Positions 1-7,899 of a stretch of DNA of 19,395 nucleotides are shown here, one piece after another. Numbering within the stretch: position 1 is the stretch's first letter; each line of letters begins with the position of its first letter. The translations under genes were made by a program, and so were the position numbers. The DNA lies in the NCBI GenBank assembly GCA_027371665.1, contig DAHXMP010000320.1:1-19395 (forward strand). The letters are read 5' to 3'. The notes beneath the pieces are model-generated. The model saw nothing but the letters and a program-made list of their open reading frames with translations, was not told where the DNA came from and searched no databases. This DNA is from Bacteroidota bacterium (GTDB taxonomy: Bacteria > Bacteroidota > Ignavibacteria > Kapaibacteriales > UBA2268).

Positions 1-795
1 TATGTTAAAGGAACTTTGCAAAGCAGTTCTTCTGTTTCAATTTCGATGGTAGGCACGAGAAAATGCACTACATACGGAAAACTCACTGCTGAAAAATTTG
101 CAGAATATTTTGCAGTTCACGGAATAATTGTAACAAGCGGACTGGCATACGGAATTGATACTATCTCTCACCTATCCGCAGTTAAAGCCGGTGGGAAAAG
201 TTATGCTATCATTGCTTCAGGTATTGACTTGATAAATCCGGCAGAATCGGTTCAAAATGCAAAAAAAATCATTGATGGCGGCGGAGCTATTATTTCTGAA
301 TACAAATTCGGTACTGCAACCCAGATCGGATATTTTCCCCAGAGAAACAGAATTATCAGCGGTATCTCACTCGCAACAATAATAGTAGAATGTGGCGAAA
401 AAAGCGGCGCCTTGATTACGGCAAAATTTGCATCAGACCAGCAGAGGGAAGTATTTGCACTCCCGGGCAGAATTGACTCCGAAAAAAGCAAAGGTACTAA
501 TCTTTTATTAAAAAACAATTCAGCTAATACTGCTCTTAGCCCGGAGCAGGTACTTACTGACCTTGGTTTGGCAAAACCCAACTCGCTCATTTCAGTTGAA
601 AAGAAACCTGCAATTAAGCTGAATAAAATCGAACAAAACATTTATGATTTATTAGACAATGAGCCGATTCACATTGATGAAATTGCAGTAAAAACTGATT
701 ATGAAATAAATGAAATCCTGGTTGCACTGCTTGAATTGGAATTTAAAGACATTATCAGGCAACTGCCAGGTAAATATTATATTAAATATAACTAA
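1..795 (+). CDS. dprA: DNA processing protein DprA (5' end outside the window)
   Basis: DprA/Smf family: binds single-stranded DNA and loads RecA during uptake of transforming DNA. The frame is open from base 1, where it reads YVKGTLQSSSSVSISMVGTRK, the usual entry into the DprA Rossmann domain, so the N-terminal region lies outside the window and the TTG at 16 is not the true start. The 264 visible residues hold the family signatures: VGTRK-TYG, the SGLAYGID motif, the FPQRNRIISG segment, VEC-EKSGALITAKFA, and VFALPG. The last roughly 60 residues (YDLLDNEPIHIDEIA to the end) form the winged-helix DprA C-terminal domain. The stop is 19 nt before the next gene on the same strand, suggesting cotranscription. 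The family call is secure; whether the host is naturally transformable cannot be told from this. Confidence 0.95.
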   Translation, partial: YVKGTLQSSSSVSISMVGTRKCTTYGKLTAEKFAEYFAVHGIIVTSGLAYGIDTISHLSAVKAGGKSYAIIASGIDLINPAESVQNAKKIIDGGGAIISEYKFGTATQIGYFPQRNRIISGISLATIIVECGEKSGALITAKFASDQQREVFALPGRIDSEKSKGTNLLLKNNSANTALSPEQVLTDLGLAKPNSLISVEKKPAIKLNKIEQNIYDLLDNEPIHIDEIAVKTDYEINEILVALLELEFKDIIRQLPGKYYIKYN

Positions 796-814
796 TAAAA
801 AACAGAATGAGAAA

Positions 815-1810
815 ATGGAAACACAAAACGATTTTAAAAATATTTATAATGAGTACTTGTCGAAAGTCGAAGAGAAGCTTGAAAAAACAGTAAAAGATAA
901 AGTCCCTTCATCTCTCTATGAACCCTTTCATTATCTGATTACAGGCGGCGGCAAGAGAATCAGGCCCGTGTTAACGATGCTCTCATGCGGTGCAGTGGGA
1001 GGAAATCCTCTCGATGCACTCGATGCAGGAGTTGCAATCGAAATTCTCCACAACTTCACCCTCGTACATGATGACATAATGGATAAATCTCCAATTCGGA
1101 GGAACCGCCCGACTGTTCATATCAAGTGGAACGAAGCCTCTGCCATTCTTACCGGCGATGTAATGGTCGGATATGCATACAGCCTGCTGCCTTCAGCGGC
1201 TGAACATCCCCGTTCCGATGAAATAATCAAGACCTTCACAAGAGGGCTTATTGAAGTATGCGAAGGACAGGCATTTGACATGAATTTCAATGAGAATGTT
1301 TGTGTCAGTTTCGATGATTATTTATTAATGATTGACAAAAAGACTGCAAAAATTATTGAAACTTCTGCACTGATTGGCGGGCATTTTGGAAATGCGAAAA
1401 AGGAAGAACTCGAAGCTTTGAAAAGTTATGCACATGCAGTCGGTATTGCGTTCCAGATTCAGGATGATTTGCTCGACCTCACGGCTGAGCAGGATGAACT
1501 CGGAAAGACAATAGGACAGGACATAGTCGAAGGCAAAAAAACTTTTTTAATTATTAAAGCTATCGAGGCAGTTCAAAATGAAGAGGACAAAGCTCTGCTT
1601 AATGAATTTCTTGCTCACCGGGGTTTATCCTCAGATAAAGTACCTGTGATGAAGAAAATGTTAAATCGTCTCGGTGTTATCAAAGAAGCCCGGAACGAAG
1701 CTGATAAATATTTTTCAATCGCAAAAAAACATTTGGAAAAACTACCTGGAAATCAATCTACCCAAATGCTTGGCTGGCTTCTCGAAACATTGAACAAGAG
1801 AAAGCAATGA
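815..1810 (+). CDS. Short-chain trans-prenyl diphosphate synthase (probable farnesyl/geranylgeranyl diphosphate synthase)
   Basis: A 331-residue class I trans-isoprenyl diphosphate synthase, which condenses isopentenyl diphosphate with allylic diphosphates in the cytoplasm. Visible motifs: GGGKRIRP (44-51), the first aspartate-rich motif DDIMD (86-90), RRNRPT (95-100), GQ-FD (151-155), KTA (176-178) and the second aspartate motif DDLLD (217-221). The residue five before the first motif is aromatic (F81) and the motif has no two-residue insertion, which from family knowledge fits a short-chain enzyme of the type I geranylgeranyl pattern; product length is inferred. I start at the ATG at 815 because the family N-terminus begins there. 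The frame stays open upstream to 710, but that stretch overlaps dprA and looks unrelated. No strong Shine-Dalgarno is seen. It converges with iorB, whose stop is 25 nt away, with no terminator hairpin between them. Confidence 0.92.
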   Translation: METQNDFKNIYNEYLSKVEEKLEKTVKDKVPSSLYEPFHYLITGGGKRIRPVLTMLSCGAVGGNPLDALDAGVAIEILHNFTLVHDDIMDKSPIRRNRPTVHIKWNEASAILTGDVMVGYAYSLLPSAAEHPRSDEIIKTFTRGLIEVCEGQAFDMNFNENVCVSFDDYLLMIDKKTAKIIETSALIGGHFGNAKKEELEALKSYAHAVGIAFQIQDDLLDLTAEQDELGKTIGQDIVEGKKTFLIIKAIEAVQNEEDKALLNEFLAHRGLSSDKVPVMKKMLNRLGVIKEARNEADKYFSIAKKHLEKLPGNQSTQMLGWLLETLNKRKQ

Positions 1811-1835
1811 ATTAAGTATTAATATTTAAAAAATT

Positions 1836-2432
1836 TCAAATTGAAGCAGTCAATTGATAAGTTTCAGCATAATCTCTGCCTTTTTTCAGAGCATCGAGAT
1901 TGACATTGACAACTGCTTCCCCTTTCCTGCCGAAAATCAGCCTGATTGCATTCTCGAGTTTCACATAATCAATGTCAAGAAATGGAGATGCCGCACCAAG
2001 CAAAACAATATTAGCAGACTTAGTTGCTCTTAACTCCTTTGCCACATTGTCCGCATCGAATGCGAGATGATTTGGCAGATTCTCGATTTCACCCAAAATC
2101 AAATCAATATCCGGATAATTCGGAATGTTGATAAACGGTTTTGAATTTGTAATTACCCATCCGCCGGGAGCAAGCATTGGTAAATATCTTAGGGCTTCCA
2201 TCGGTTCGACGGAAATAATTATATCGGCTTTGCCCTGTGGTATAAGGTCTGATGCAACTTCTTTGTCGGATAAACGGAAATGTGACGACACTTCCCCCCC
2301 ACGCTGGCTCATGCCGTGAACTTCAGACTGTTTTAAAAATAATCCCGCTTCGACAGCGGCATATCCGATAATAGCCGCAATCGAAACAATACCCTGTCCG
2401 CCTACACCTGCTATAATAATATCTTTTTTCAT
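1836..2432 (-). CDS. iorB: Indolepyruvate:ferredoxin oxidoreductase, beta subunit
   Basis: A 198-residue protein of the pyruvate/ketoisovalerate ferredoxin oxidoreductase gamma-type domain family, the small subunit of IorAB. IorAB oxidatively decarboxylates arylpyruvates from aromatic amino acid transamination to aryl-acetyl-CoA with reduction of ferredoxin. The N-terminal glycine-rich loop GVGGQGIVS (9-17) and the conserved segment SEVHGMSQRGGEV (36-48) are clear, as is the downstream PMEALRYLP stretch. The length is usual for the subunit. It lies 34 nt downstream of iorA on the same strand, the expected pair and order. The start at 2432 fits the family N-terminus; no Shine-Dalgarno precedes it, so it may be translated by coupling or from an unstructured leader. 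It carries no iron-sulfur motif of its own. Confidence 0.93.
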   Translation of the reverse strand: MKKDIIIAGVGGQGIVSIAAIIGYAAVEAGLFLKQSEVHGMSQRGGEVSSHFRLSDKEVASDLIPQGKADIIISVEPMEALRYLPMLAPGGWVITNSKPFINIPNYPDIDLILGEIENLPNHLAFDADNVAKELRATKSANIVLLGAASPFLDIDYVKLENAIRLIFGRKGEAVVNVNLDALKKGRDYAETYQLTASI

Positions 2433-2466
2433 AACAAAAATTTGTTTTCCCGAGCTTTTTAAAAAT

Positions 2467-4080
2467 TTATTTTGAAGCCGCAGCTTTTCTTTTTTCCTTT
2501 GTTTTCTGAGCGAGTGTTACGACACATTCTCGCCTCGGTATGATTACGGAGACACCGTTATAGTTTAACTCTTCCTTCATGATTCTTACATTATCATTAT
2601 GATTTTTTTTCAATGGCTCGATAACTCGAATGTGTCTTTCATCAACACCCAAACCTTTGCATATAAATTCAATCTTCCCGTTTGCAGGTGAGAACTGTCC
2701 GCCTGTCATTCCTGTTGTTTCGTTATCCAAAATCAAAACTGTTATTGGTGATTTGTCGTTCACGGCATCGAGCAATGCGGTCATTCCCGAATGAGTGAAA
2801 GTCGAATCGCCGATTACAGCAACAGAAGGCACTAATCCTGCATCAGCCGCACCTTTTGCCATTGTAATCGAAGCACCCATATCAACACATGAATTAATTG
2901 ATTCATAAGGGGGTAAAGCTCCAAGTGTATAGCAGCCGATATCTGAAAATGACCGCCCGCTGCTCAATCCATCCAATGCTTCATTCAGAGCCTTAAAGGA
3001 ATCAATATGGGGGCATCCGCCGCATAATGCCGGCGGACGGCTGACGACCAAATCGGGGACTTGCATTGGTTTAAATTCCTTAATACCGAGAGCACTTGCA
3101 ACAATGTTTGGATTGAGTTCGCCATACCGCAGAATCGTCCCGTCAAATCTGCCTCTTACTTTCAATCCCTTTCCCAGCAGGCCTGTCAAAGATTCTTCAA
3201 TCATCGGGTATCCTTCCTCGATAACAAGAATTTCATCGCATTCACCGGCAATTTTTTCGAGCATTTTCAATGGCAGAGGATATTGACCGATTTTCAAAAC
3301 AGGGAATGAAAAGTTATTTTCATTCTTATTTTCCATCAAATAATTGTAAGCAATTCCGCTGACAATTATACCCAAAGATTTATCACTACCTTCAAAATAT
3401 TTATTATATGCAGAATTTTCTGATTCGGTTTCGAGAGATGGTTGTATGCCAAGAAGAATCTTATATCTCTTACGTGCATTGGACGGCAGCAGAACATATT
3501 GAATAGAATCTTTAGGCAATTCCATCTCGTTCTGTTTCTTCACCTCCCTAACTACAACTCCGGCACGTGAATGGGCAAGCCTTGTCGTGATTCTCAGCAA
3601 AACAGGAACCTGATATTTTTCCGATATATCATATCCGTAATGCATCATGTCATAAGCTTCCTGCTGGCTGGAAGGTTCGAGTACAGGCACCATAGCAAAC
3701 TTCCCGTAAAACCTCGAATCCTGCTCGTTCTGCGAAGAGTGCATAGACGGGTCATCGGCTGATGCTACTATTACCCCCCCGTTAGCACCTGTAATAGCAG
3801 AATTAATAAACGGGTCAGCGGCAACATTCAGCCCAACATGCTTCATACAAACCAAAGCCCGCTTACCTGCATATGACATTCCGAGAGCAGCTTCCATAGC
3901 CGTTTTCTCATTCGCAGACCATGTACTGTGAATCTTGTTTTCTTTGGCATATTTGGAATGTTGGATATATTCGAGAATTTCCGTCGAAGGTGTGCCAGGA
4001 TACGCATAAGCACCTGATAAACCTGCATCAATAGCTCCCTGGGCGATGGCTTCGTCGCCGAGTAATAACAATCTTTTCAT
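2467..4080 (-). CDS. iorA: Indolepyruvate:ferredoxin oxidoreductase, alpha subunit (no ferredoxin domain)
   Basis: A 537-residue large subunit of IorAB, the thiamine diphosphate-binding catalytic partner of the adjacent iorB product. The N-terminal pyrimidine-binding domain has LLLGDEAIAQGAIDAG (5-20) and YPGTPSTEI (27-35), with NEKTAMEAALG (57-67) further in. The C-terminal pyrophosphate-binding domain has CGGCPH (353-358), GDSTFTHSGM (424-433) and the metal-ligand region LDNETTGMTGG (451-461). Characterised archaeal IorA proteins are longer and end in a domain with two 4Fe-4S clusters. Here the chain stops soon after IIPRREC in a lysine-rich tail, only 34 nt before iorB, so the cluster domain is absent rather than hidden by a frameshift. 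Electrons would have to leave through another protein. No Shine-Dalgarno precedes the ATG. Divergent from the nuclease gene across a symmetric intergenic repeat. Confidence 0.93.
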   Translation of the reverse strand: MKRLLLLGDEAIAQGAIDAGLSGAYAYPGTPSTEILEYIQHSKYAKENKIHSTWSANEKTAMEAALGMSYAGKRALVCMKHVGLNVAADPFINSAITGANGGVIVASADDPSMHSSQNEQDSRFYGKFAMVPVLEPSSQQEAYDMMHYGYDISEKYQVPVLLRITTRLAHSRAGVVVREVKKQNEMELPKDSIQYVLLPSNARKRYKILLGIQPSLETESENSAYNKYFEGSDKSLGIIVSGIAYNYLMENKNENNFSFPVLKIGQYPLPLKMLEKIAGECDEILVIEEGYPMIEESLTGLLGKGLKVRGRFDGTILRYGELNPNIVASALGIKEFKPMQVPDLVVSRPPALCGGCPHIDSFKALNEALDGLSSGRSFSDIGCYTLGALPPYESINSCVDMGASITMAKGAADAGLVPSVAVIGDSTFTHSGMTALLDAVNDKSPITVLILDNETTGMTGGQFSPANGKIEFICKGLGVDERHIRVIEPLKKNHNDNVRIMKEELNYNGVSVIIPRRECVVTLAQKTKEKRKAAASK

Positions 4081-4120
4081 TTTTTAAAATCAATGTTAAC
4101 AACAAATAGATTACAGTTAA

Positions 4121-4183
4121 AAAGACAAATTTAAGAAATATTATCGTAACAGATTTACATTTTCTTTTCTTAAATTTGACTTT
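4121..4183. promoter_or_regulatory. 18-bp inverted repeat with divergent TAAATTTG boxes between iorA and the nuclease gene
   Basis: The arms AAAGACAAATTTAAGAAA (4121-4138) and TTTCTTAAATTTGACTTT (4166-4183) are reverse complements at 17 of 18 positions, separated by 27 nt. Each arm contains TAAATTTG, on the minus strand at 4126-4133 facing iorA and on the plus strand at 4171-4178 facing the nuclease gene. TAAATTTG matches the TAnnTTTG form of the Bacteroidota housekeeping -7 element, so the symmetry may reflect two divergent promoters. I do not find a convincing -33 TTG/TTTG for either one. An operator for a dimeric regulator, or a hairpin in the 5' leader, are alternatives. Confidence 0.5.
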
Positions 4184-4241
4184 ATGATATTCGGAAAGTC
4201 TGATTTCACTTGTAGTTTAAGAAGTTAATTATACTTAGTCA

Positions 4242-7200
4242 ATGGCTCAATTTCTTTTCAATAATGCATATACTCATTACATAGGTTCGACAACACCTTT
4301 GGATTTTATAGATTCGACAATTGATAATAATTATCCCGATACAGCTTTTTTAATCGTTCCGACAGGAAAATTAGTAAGGCATTATAAAATGCTTGCAGTC
4401 AGGAAATATTTTGAAAAATACAAAAAGCCGGCAACTGAGTTTCAGTTTTATACATTAAAAAGCTTAGCCTCATACTGCTTCGGAAAATTATCATTAGATA
4501 AAAAATACAAAACAATTTCAGATGCCTACAGGCTCTCCCTATTTGAAGAAGCGGCACAAAAAGCAAATCTGAATTTCTTTGCAAAGCCAGGCAGAGACTT
4601 ATCTCCAGTAATCCTCGAAAAACTCGCTGAACTCGTATATGGATTGAAAGAAGACGGTATAACAGCAGAACATCTGAAAAATGACCTTGAAAATGCAATC
4701 AATGACAATAGCAGGGATGTCGAAATTCATAAATTGTCAGATATAATAAATTTATACGAATCTTATCAAAATCTTCTCGGAGAAAAGTTCCTTGATTTTC
4801 CCGAATTACTTAATCTGACTATTGATTCAATTAAATCATCAGGAGTTGAGAAGTTAGAAAATATTTTGCCTGAAGGGACAAAAATTCTGATATATGGATT
4901 CAGCGAATTTAAACAGCCTGAAATGGAATTTATTTCTCTTTTTTCGGAAAGTACAATTCCATGCGGAATTAGAATTGAATATTCCATTAAAAACGGGCCC
5001 CTCATCAGTATTCTTGCTGATAATGTAATCAAACTCAAAGATGCGGGATTCAACCTGACTTCACTCGAAGAAAAGGAGGAAAAGCTTCCCCCGGGACAAC
5101 AAAAATTTTCTTATTTTTTATCACGATGGCTATTCAATACCGATGCAAATGTCATTAATAAAAATTTGATGCCATACATTAAAATAATTGCTGCTGATAA
5201 TAAAAACGACGAGGTTGTATCAATTGCTAAGCTTACCAAATATCTGATTCTGAAAAACAACATAAAGCCTTACGAAATTTGTATAGTCGCAAGACAACCT
5301 GAAAATTACTCGGGCCTGTTCAGGGAAATTTTCCCTTTGTATCAAATACCGGCAAATATCACGGACAGGTTTCCACTGTCAAAATCATCAGTAGCGATAG
5401 CTGTGTTTGCTGTCCTCGAGTTAATTACAAGAGGATTCAGGCGAGATGACCTTCACAGGGCAATGCTAAGCCCGTTCCTGAGCTTCGTTCCGGGTTCGTT
5501 GAAAGGAGAAAAAATTGACGGCATTAATTTATTTTCAGTTGCTGTCAAACTGAGAATAACAGGTGGAGCAAGAAGAGGAAGTACGGATTTCTGGTCAAAA
5601 AGATTAAAGGGTTCCCTCGAATCAATAAATAATAAAATAGCGAGGTTGAAAGACAAAACTAATACCGATAAAGCAGAATTGGAAAGGACTCTGATTGATT
5701 ATAATAATACAAAGAAAGCTATCGATGACTTTAACAAATTGTTAAAACTAATTCCATGCGAAAATTCAAAAATCTCAGTTCAGGAGTTCAACGAAATAAT
5801 CAAAGATGGAATTATCAAAAGATTTAATATTAAAGAAAATATACTTGCTCTTTATGAACATATAAAATTAAAAAGCTCTGAATTAAGTAAAATTGAAAAG
5901 AATTTTTTCATCGAAGAAATCGAGAAAAACGGGAGAGCTTTTTCCGCTCTCATTAAATTATTAGATGAATTTACATATATACTCGATGAGAGATTCCCGA
6001 AAAAGAAATTCCGGCTCGATGAACTTGTTCAGAGATTCAAAACAGCCGTCTCTGCTGAAAAATACCAGGTAAAGGAAAAATTTAACTACGGAGTATCTAT
6101 TACTTCAATCGAACAAACGAGAGGCCTACCCTACAAAGTTATGATTTTATGCGGGGCATTGGACGGTGAATTTCCCATTGCTTATAAGACAGATATTTTT
6201 TTAGGGAAAGAACTACCCGGTTCCGAAACAAGACATAACTCATCTGAAAGAATGCAATTCTATCAGTTTCTCGTTAATTCACCTGATGAACTTGATAATG
6301 GGAATAAGAATATTTTCATCACTTATCCAAAGTCATATGAAACGGAAATGCTCATAAAATCTCCTTTCATTGACTCGTTATTAAAAATTATCAGCCATCC
6401 GGACGAGAAAAATATTTTTGATTTGTCAGATTTAAGAAAAGAAAAGAGGAAGAGTAAAGAATTTGACTCTTCGACTCTGCTAAAAGTAATATCAATTGAT
6501 AATAACTTTGAATGGCTCGATGCAATTTCTAATGAATCCGAATTACTTATTGCAAGAGCAAAAAAAGATAATCAAATTCCGGAACCTCAGTTAGAAAATT
6601 TAATAAAAAAATCTAATACATTTTCGGATAATATAACATATATAAAAAATCTTGAATTAATTGATTCTGAAGAAAAAGAAATAATAAGCAAAAAAAATGC
6701 AAATACACGTGAAAATGATTTAATGGTTCTGTCTGTTTCAGACCTTGAAACCTATGCAAGCTGCCCGTATAAATATTTCGTCGAAAAGCATATTAAACCT
6801 GAAGAACTGAAAATCGAAGATACTTCATTAACTCCTGTGGAAAAAGGAACAATTTATCATGATATTTTTTACAGGTTTTACATCGAACTTAAAGACGAAC
6901 AATTAAAAGCCGGCGAAGGAAATATTTTCTTACAGGCGAAGATTGAATCTCTGCCTCCTATTTTAACAGTGAACCTGAAAACAGAAGAAAAAGACAGAAA
7001 CCTGAATCTGCTAAAAGAAATCGCAAAGGAAGAATTAGAAAAAAATAAATTTTCTCATCCTTTCTTTGAAATGAACGAAGAGGAAATTCTCGGCTCAAGA
7101 AACAAACCGGGCATTATGGAAACATGGCTTAATCTTGAAATAAAAAGAAAAGATGAAGGCTGGCTTTTCGCTCCTGCTTTATTTGAATTTGGCTTCGGTA

Positions 7201-7808
7201 CCTTTTCCCACAAATCAACGGTCGTTGACGTAGAGCCTGTCAAACTCACGGACAATTTTGCATTAAGAGGAAAGATTGACAGAATCGAACTGTTAAAAAA
7301 AGATAATCAAATTTATCTCATGGTTGCGGATTACAAATCGGGTTCACAAAATCTTCCTACGATCAATAAAATTTACGATGGCACATCATTCCAGATGCCA
7401 TTATATTTACTTGCAGCAAAAAAAATTCTGAAGGATTATTATTCAATCAACGCTGAATTGGCAGGGGCAGTATATTATCTAATCAAACCTGGAGTCAAAA
7501 ACGACAATAATAAAATAAAAATAACAGGAGAAAAATTTATATTAATAACCGAAGAAAATCATTTATCCTTAAAATATAAAAATACAAGAACCAAGAATTC
7601 TTTTTTAGATGAGGATGACATGCTTTTTTGCCTCGATTCATCTGTTAATAAAGCAGTAGAAATTTCCGGCAAAATAATGAACGAAGAATTTCCCGTCGAA
7701 CCTCTTAAATCACCCAATCCGTGCAGGTATTGCTCTTATCAGCCGGTTTGCAGGATAAATGAAAATGAGTTACTGATACCGACACTTTCTGAAACAGAAG
7801 CTGAATAA
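4242..7808 (+). CDS. AddB-type PD-(D/E)XK nuclease with iron-staple and degenerate helicase region
   Basis: A 1188-residue protein resembling AddB, the nuclease subunit that with AddA resects double-strand breaks for RecA recombination. The C-terminal domain starts near residue 828 (VLSVSDLETYASCPYKYF) and carries the RecB-family nuclease motifs H873, D1013 (GKIDRIE), D1030 and K1032 (ADYKSG) and Q1051, so it looks catalytic. Cysteines C841, C1161, C1164 and C1170 give the C...CX2CX5C pattern of the AddB 4Fe-4S staple, with spacing that matches Bacillus subtilis AddB as I remember it. The N-terminal half aligns in style with the UvrD-like AddB fold (LIVPTGKLVRHYK near 37-49; SITSIEQTRGLPYKVMILCG, then DGEFP, near 621-645), but there is no GxxGxGKT Walker A, so helicase activity is unlikely. 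No AddA gene is in the window. Single gene after a divergent spacer, with no Shine-Dalgarno. It ends before a terminator oriented for the opposite gene. Confidence 0.85.
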   Translation: MAQFLFNNAYTHYIGSTTPLDFIDSTIDNNYPDTAFLIVPTGKLVRHYKMLAVRKYFEKYKKPATEFQFYTLKSLASYCFGKLSLDKKYKTISDAYRLSLFEEAAQKANLNFFAKPGRDLSPVILEKLAELVYGLKEDGITAEHLKNDLENAINDNSRDVEIHKLSDIINLYESYQNLLGEKFLDFPELLNLTIDSIKSSGVEKLENILPEGTKILIYGFSEFKQPEMEFISLFSESTIPCGIRIEYSIKNGPLISILADNVIKLKDAGFNLTSLEEKEEKLPPGQQKFSYFLSRWLFNTDANVINKNLMPYIKIIAADNKNDEVVSIAKLTKYLILKNNIKPYEICIVARQPENYSGLFREIFPLYQIPANITDRFPLSKSSVAIAVFAVLELITRGFRRDDLHRAMLSPFLSFVPGSLKGEKIDGINLFSVAVKLRITGGARRGSTDFWSKRLKGSLESINNKIARLKDKTNTDKAELERTLIDYNNTKKAIDDFNKLLKLIPCENSKISVQEFNEIIKDGIIKRFNIKENILALYEHIKLKSSELSKIEKNFFIEEIEKNGRAFSALIKLLDEFTYILDERFPKKKFRLDELVQRFKTAVSAEKYQVKEKFNYGVSITSIEQTRGLPYKVMILCGALDGEFPIAYKTDIFLGKELPGSETRHNSSERMQFYQFLVNSPDELDNGNKNIFITYPKSYETEMLIKSPFIDSLLKIISHPDEKNIFDLSDLRKEKRKSKEFDSSTLLKVISIDNNFEWLDAISNESELLIARAKKDNQIPEPQLENLIKKSNTFSDNITYIKNLELIDSEEKEIISKKNANTRENDLMVLSVSDLETYASCPYKYFVEKHIKPEELKIEDTSLTPVEKGTIYHDIFYRFYIELKDEQLKAGEGNIFLQAKIESLPPILTVNLKTEEKDRNLNLLKEIAKEELEKNKFSHPFFEMNEEEILGSRNKPGIMETWLNLEIKRKDEGWLFAPALFEFGFGTFSHKSTVVDVEPVKLTDNFALRGKIDRIELLKKDNQIYLMVADYKSGSQNLPTINKIYDGTSFQMPLYLLAAKKILKDYYSINAELAGAVYYLIKPGVKNDNNKIKITGEKFILITEENHLSLKYKNTRTKNSFLDEDDMLFCLDSSVNKAVEISGKIMNEEFPVEPLKSPNPCRYCSYQPVCRINENELLIPTLSETEAE

Positions 7809-7842
7809 ATAATTTCTTGGATAAACAAACCGGGACAAAAAT

Positions 7843-7870
7843 AAAAAAAAAGCCGCTTAATCAGCGGCTT
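7843..7870 (-). terminator. Intrinsic terminator of the htrA-type protease gene
   Basis: A perfect 8-bp stem AAGCCGCT (7850-7857) and AGCGGCTT (7863-7870) with a 5-nt loop. Read on the minus strand it is followed by nine T residues (A run 7843-7851 on the plus strand), the classic intrinsic form, 29 nt after the protease stop codon. On the plus strand no T tract follows, so it is only a weak candidate for ending the converging nuclease transcript. Confidence 0.9.
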
Positions 7871-7899
7871 ATTCATACTATTATTAATTAAAAAAATCA

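Noticed and set aside
252..641. 129-codon open frame on the minus strand inside dprA
   Set aside because: It lies wholly opposite a conserved gene and has no recognisable domain or ribosome site; it is a shadow of the dprA coding sequence.
710..814. An upstream extension of the prenyl synthase frame overlapping the end of dprA
   Set aside because: The extra 35 residues are not typical of the family and overlap the conserved DprA winged helix in another frame; the ATG at 815 begins the recognisable N-terminus.
7850..7870. Terminator for the plus-strand AddB-type gene
   Set aside because: The hairpin is followed by a T tract only on the minus strand, so it belongs to the protease gene.
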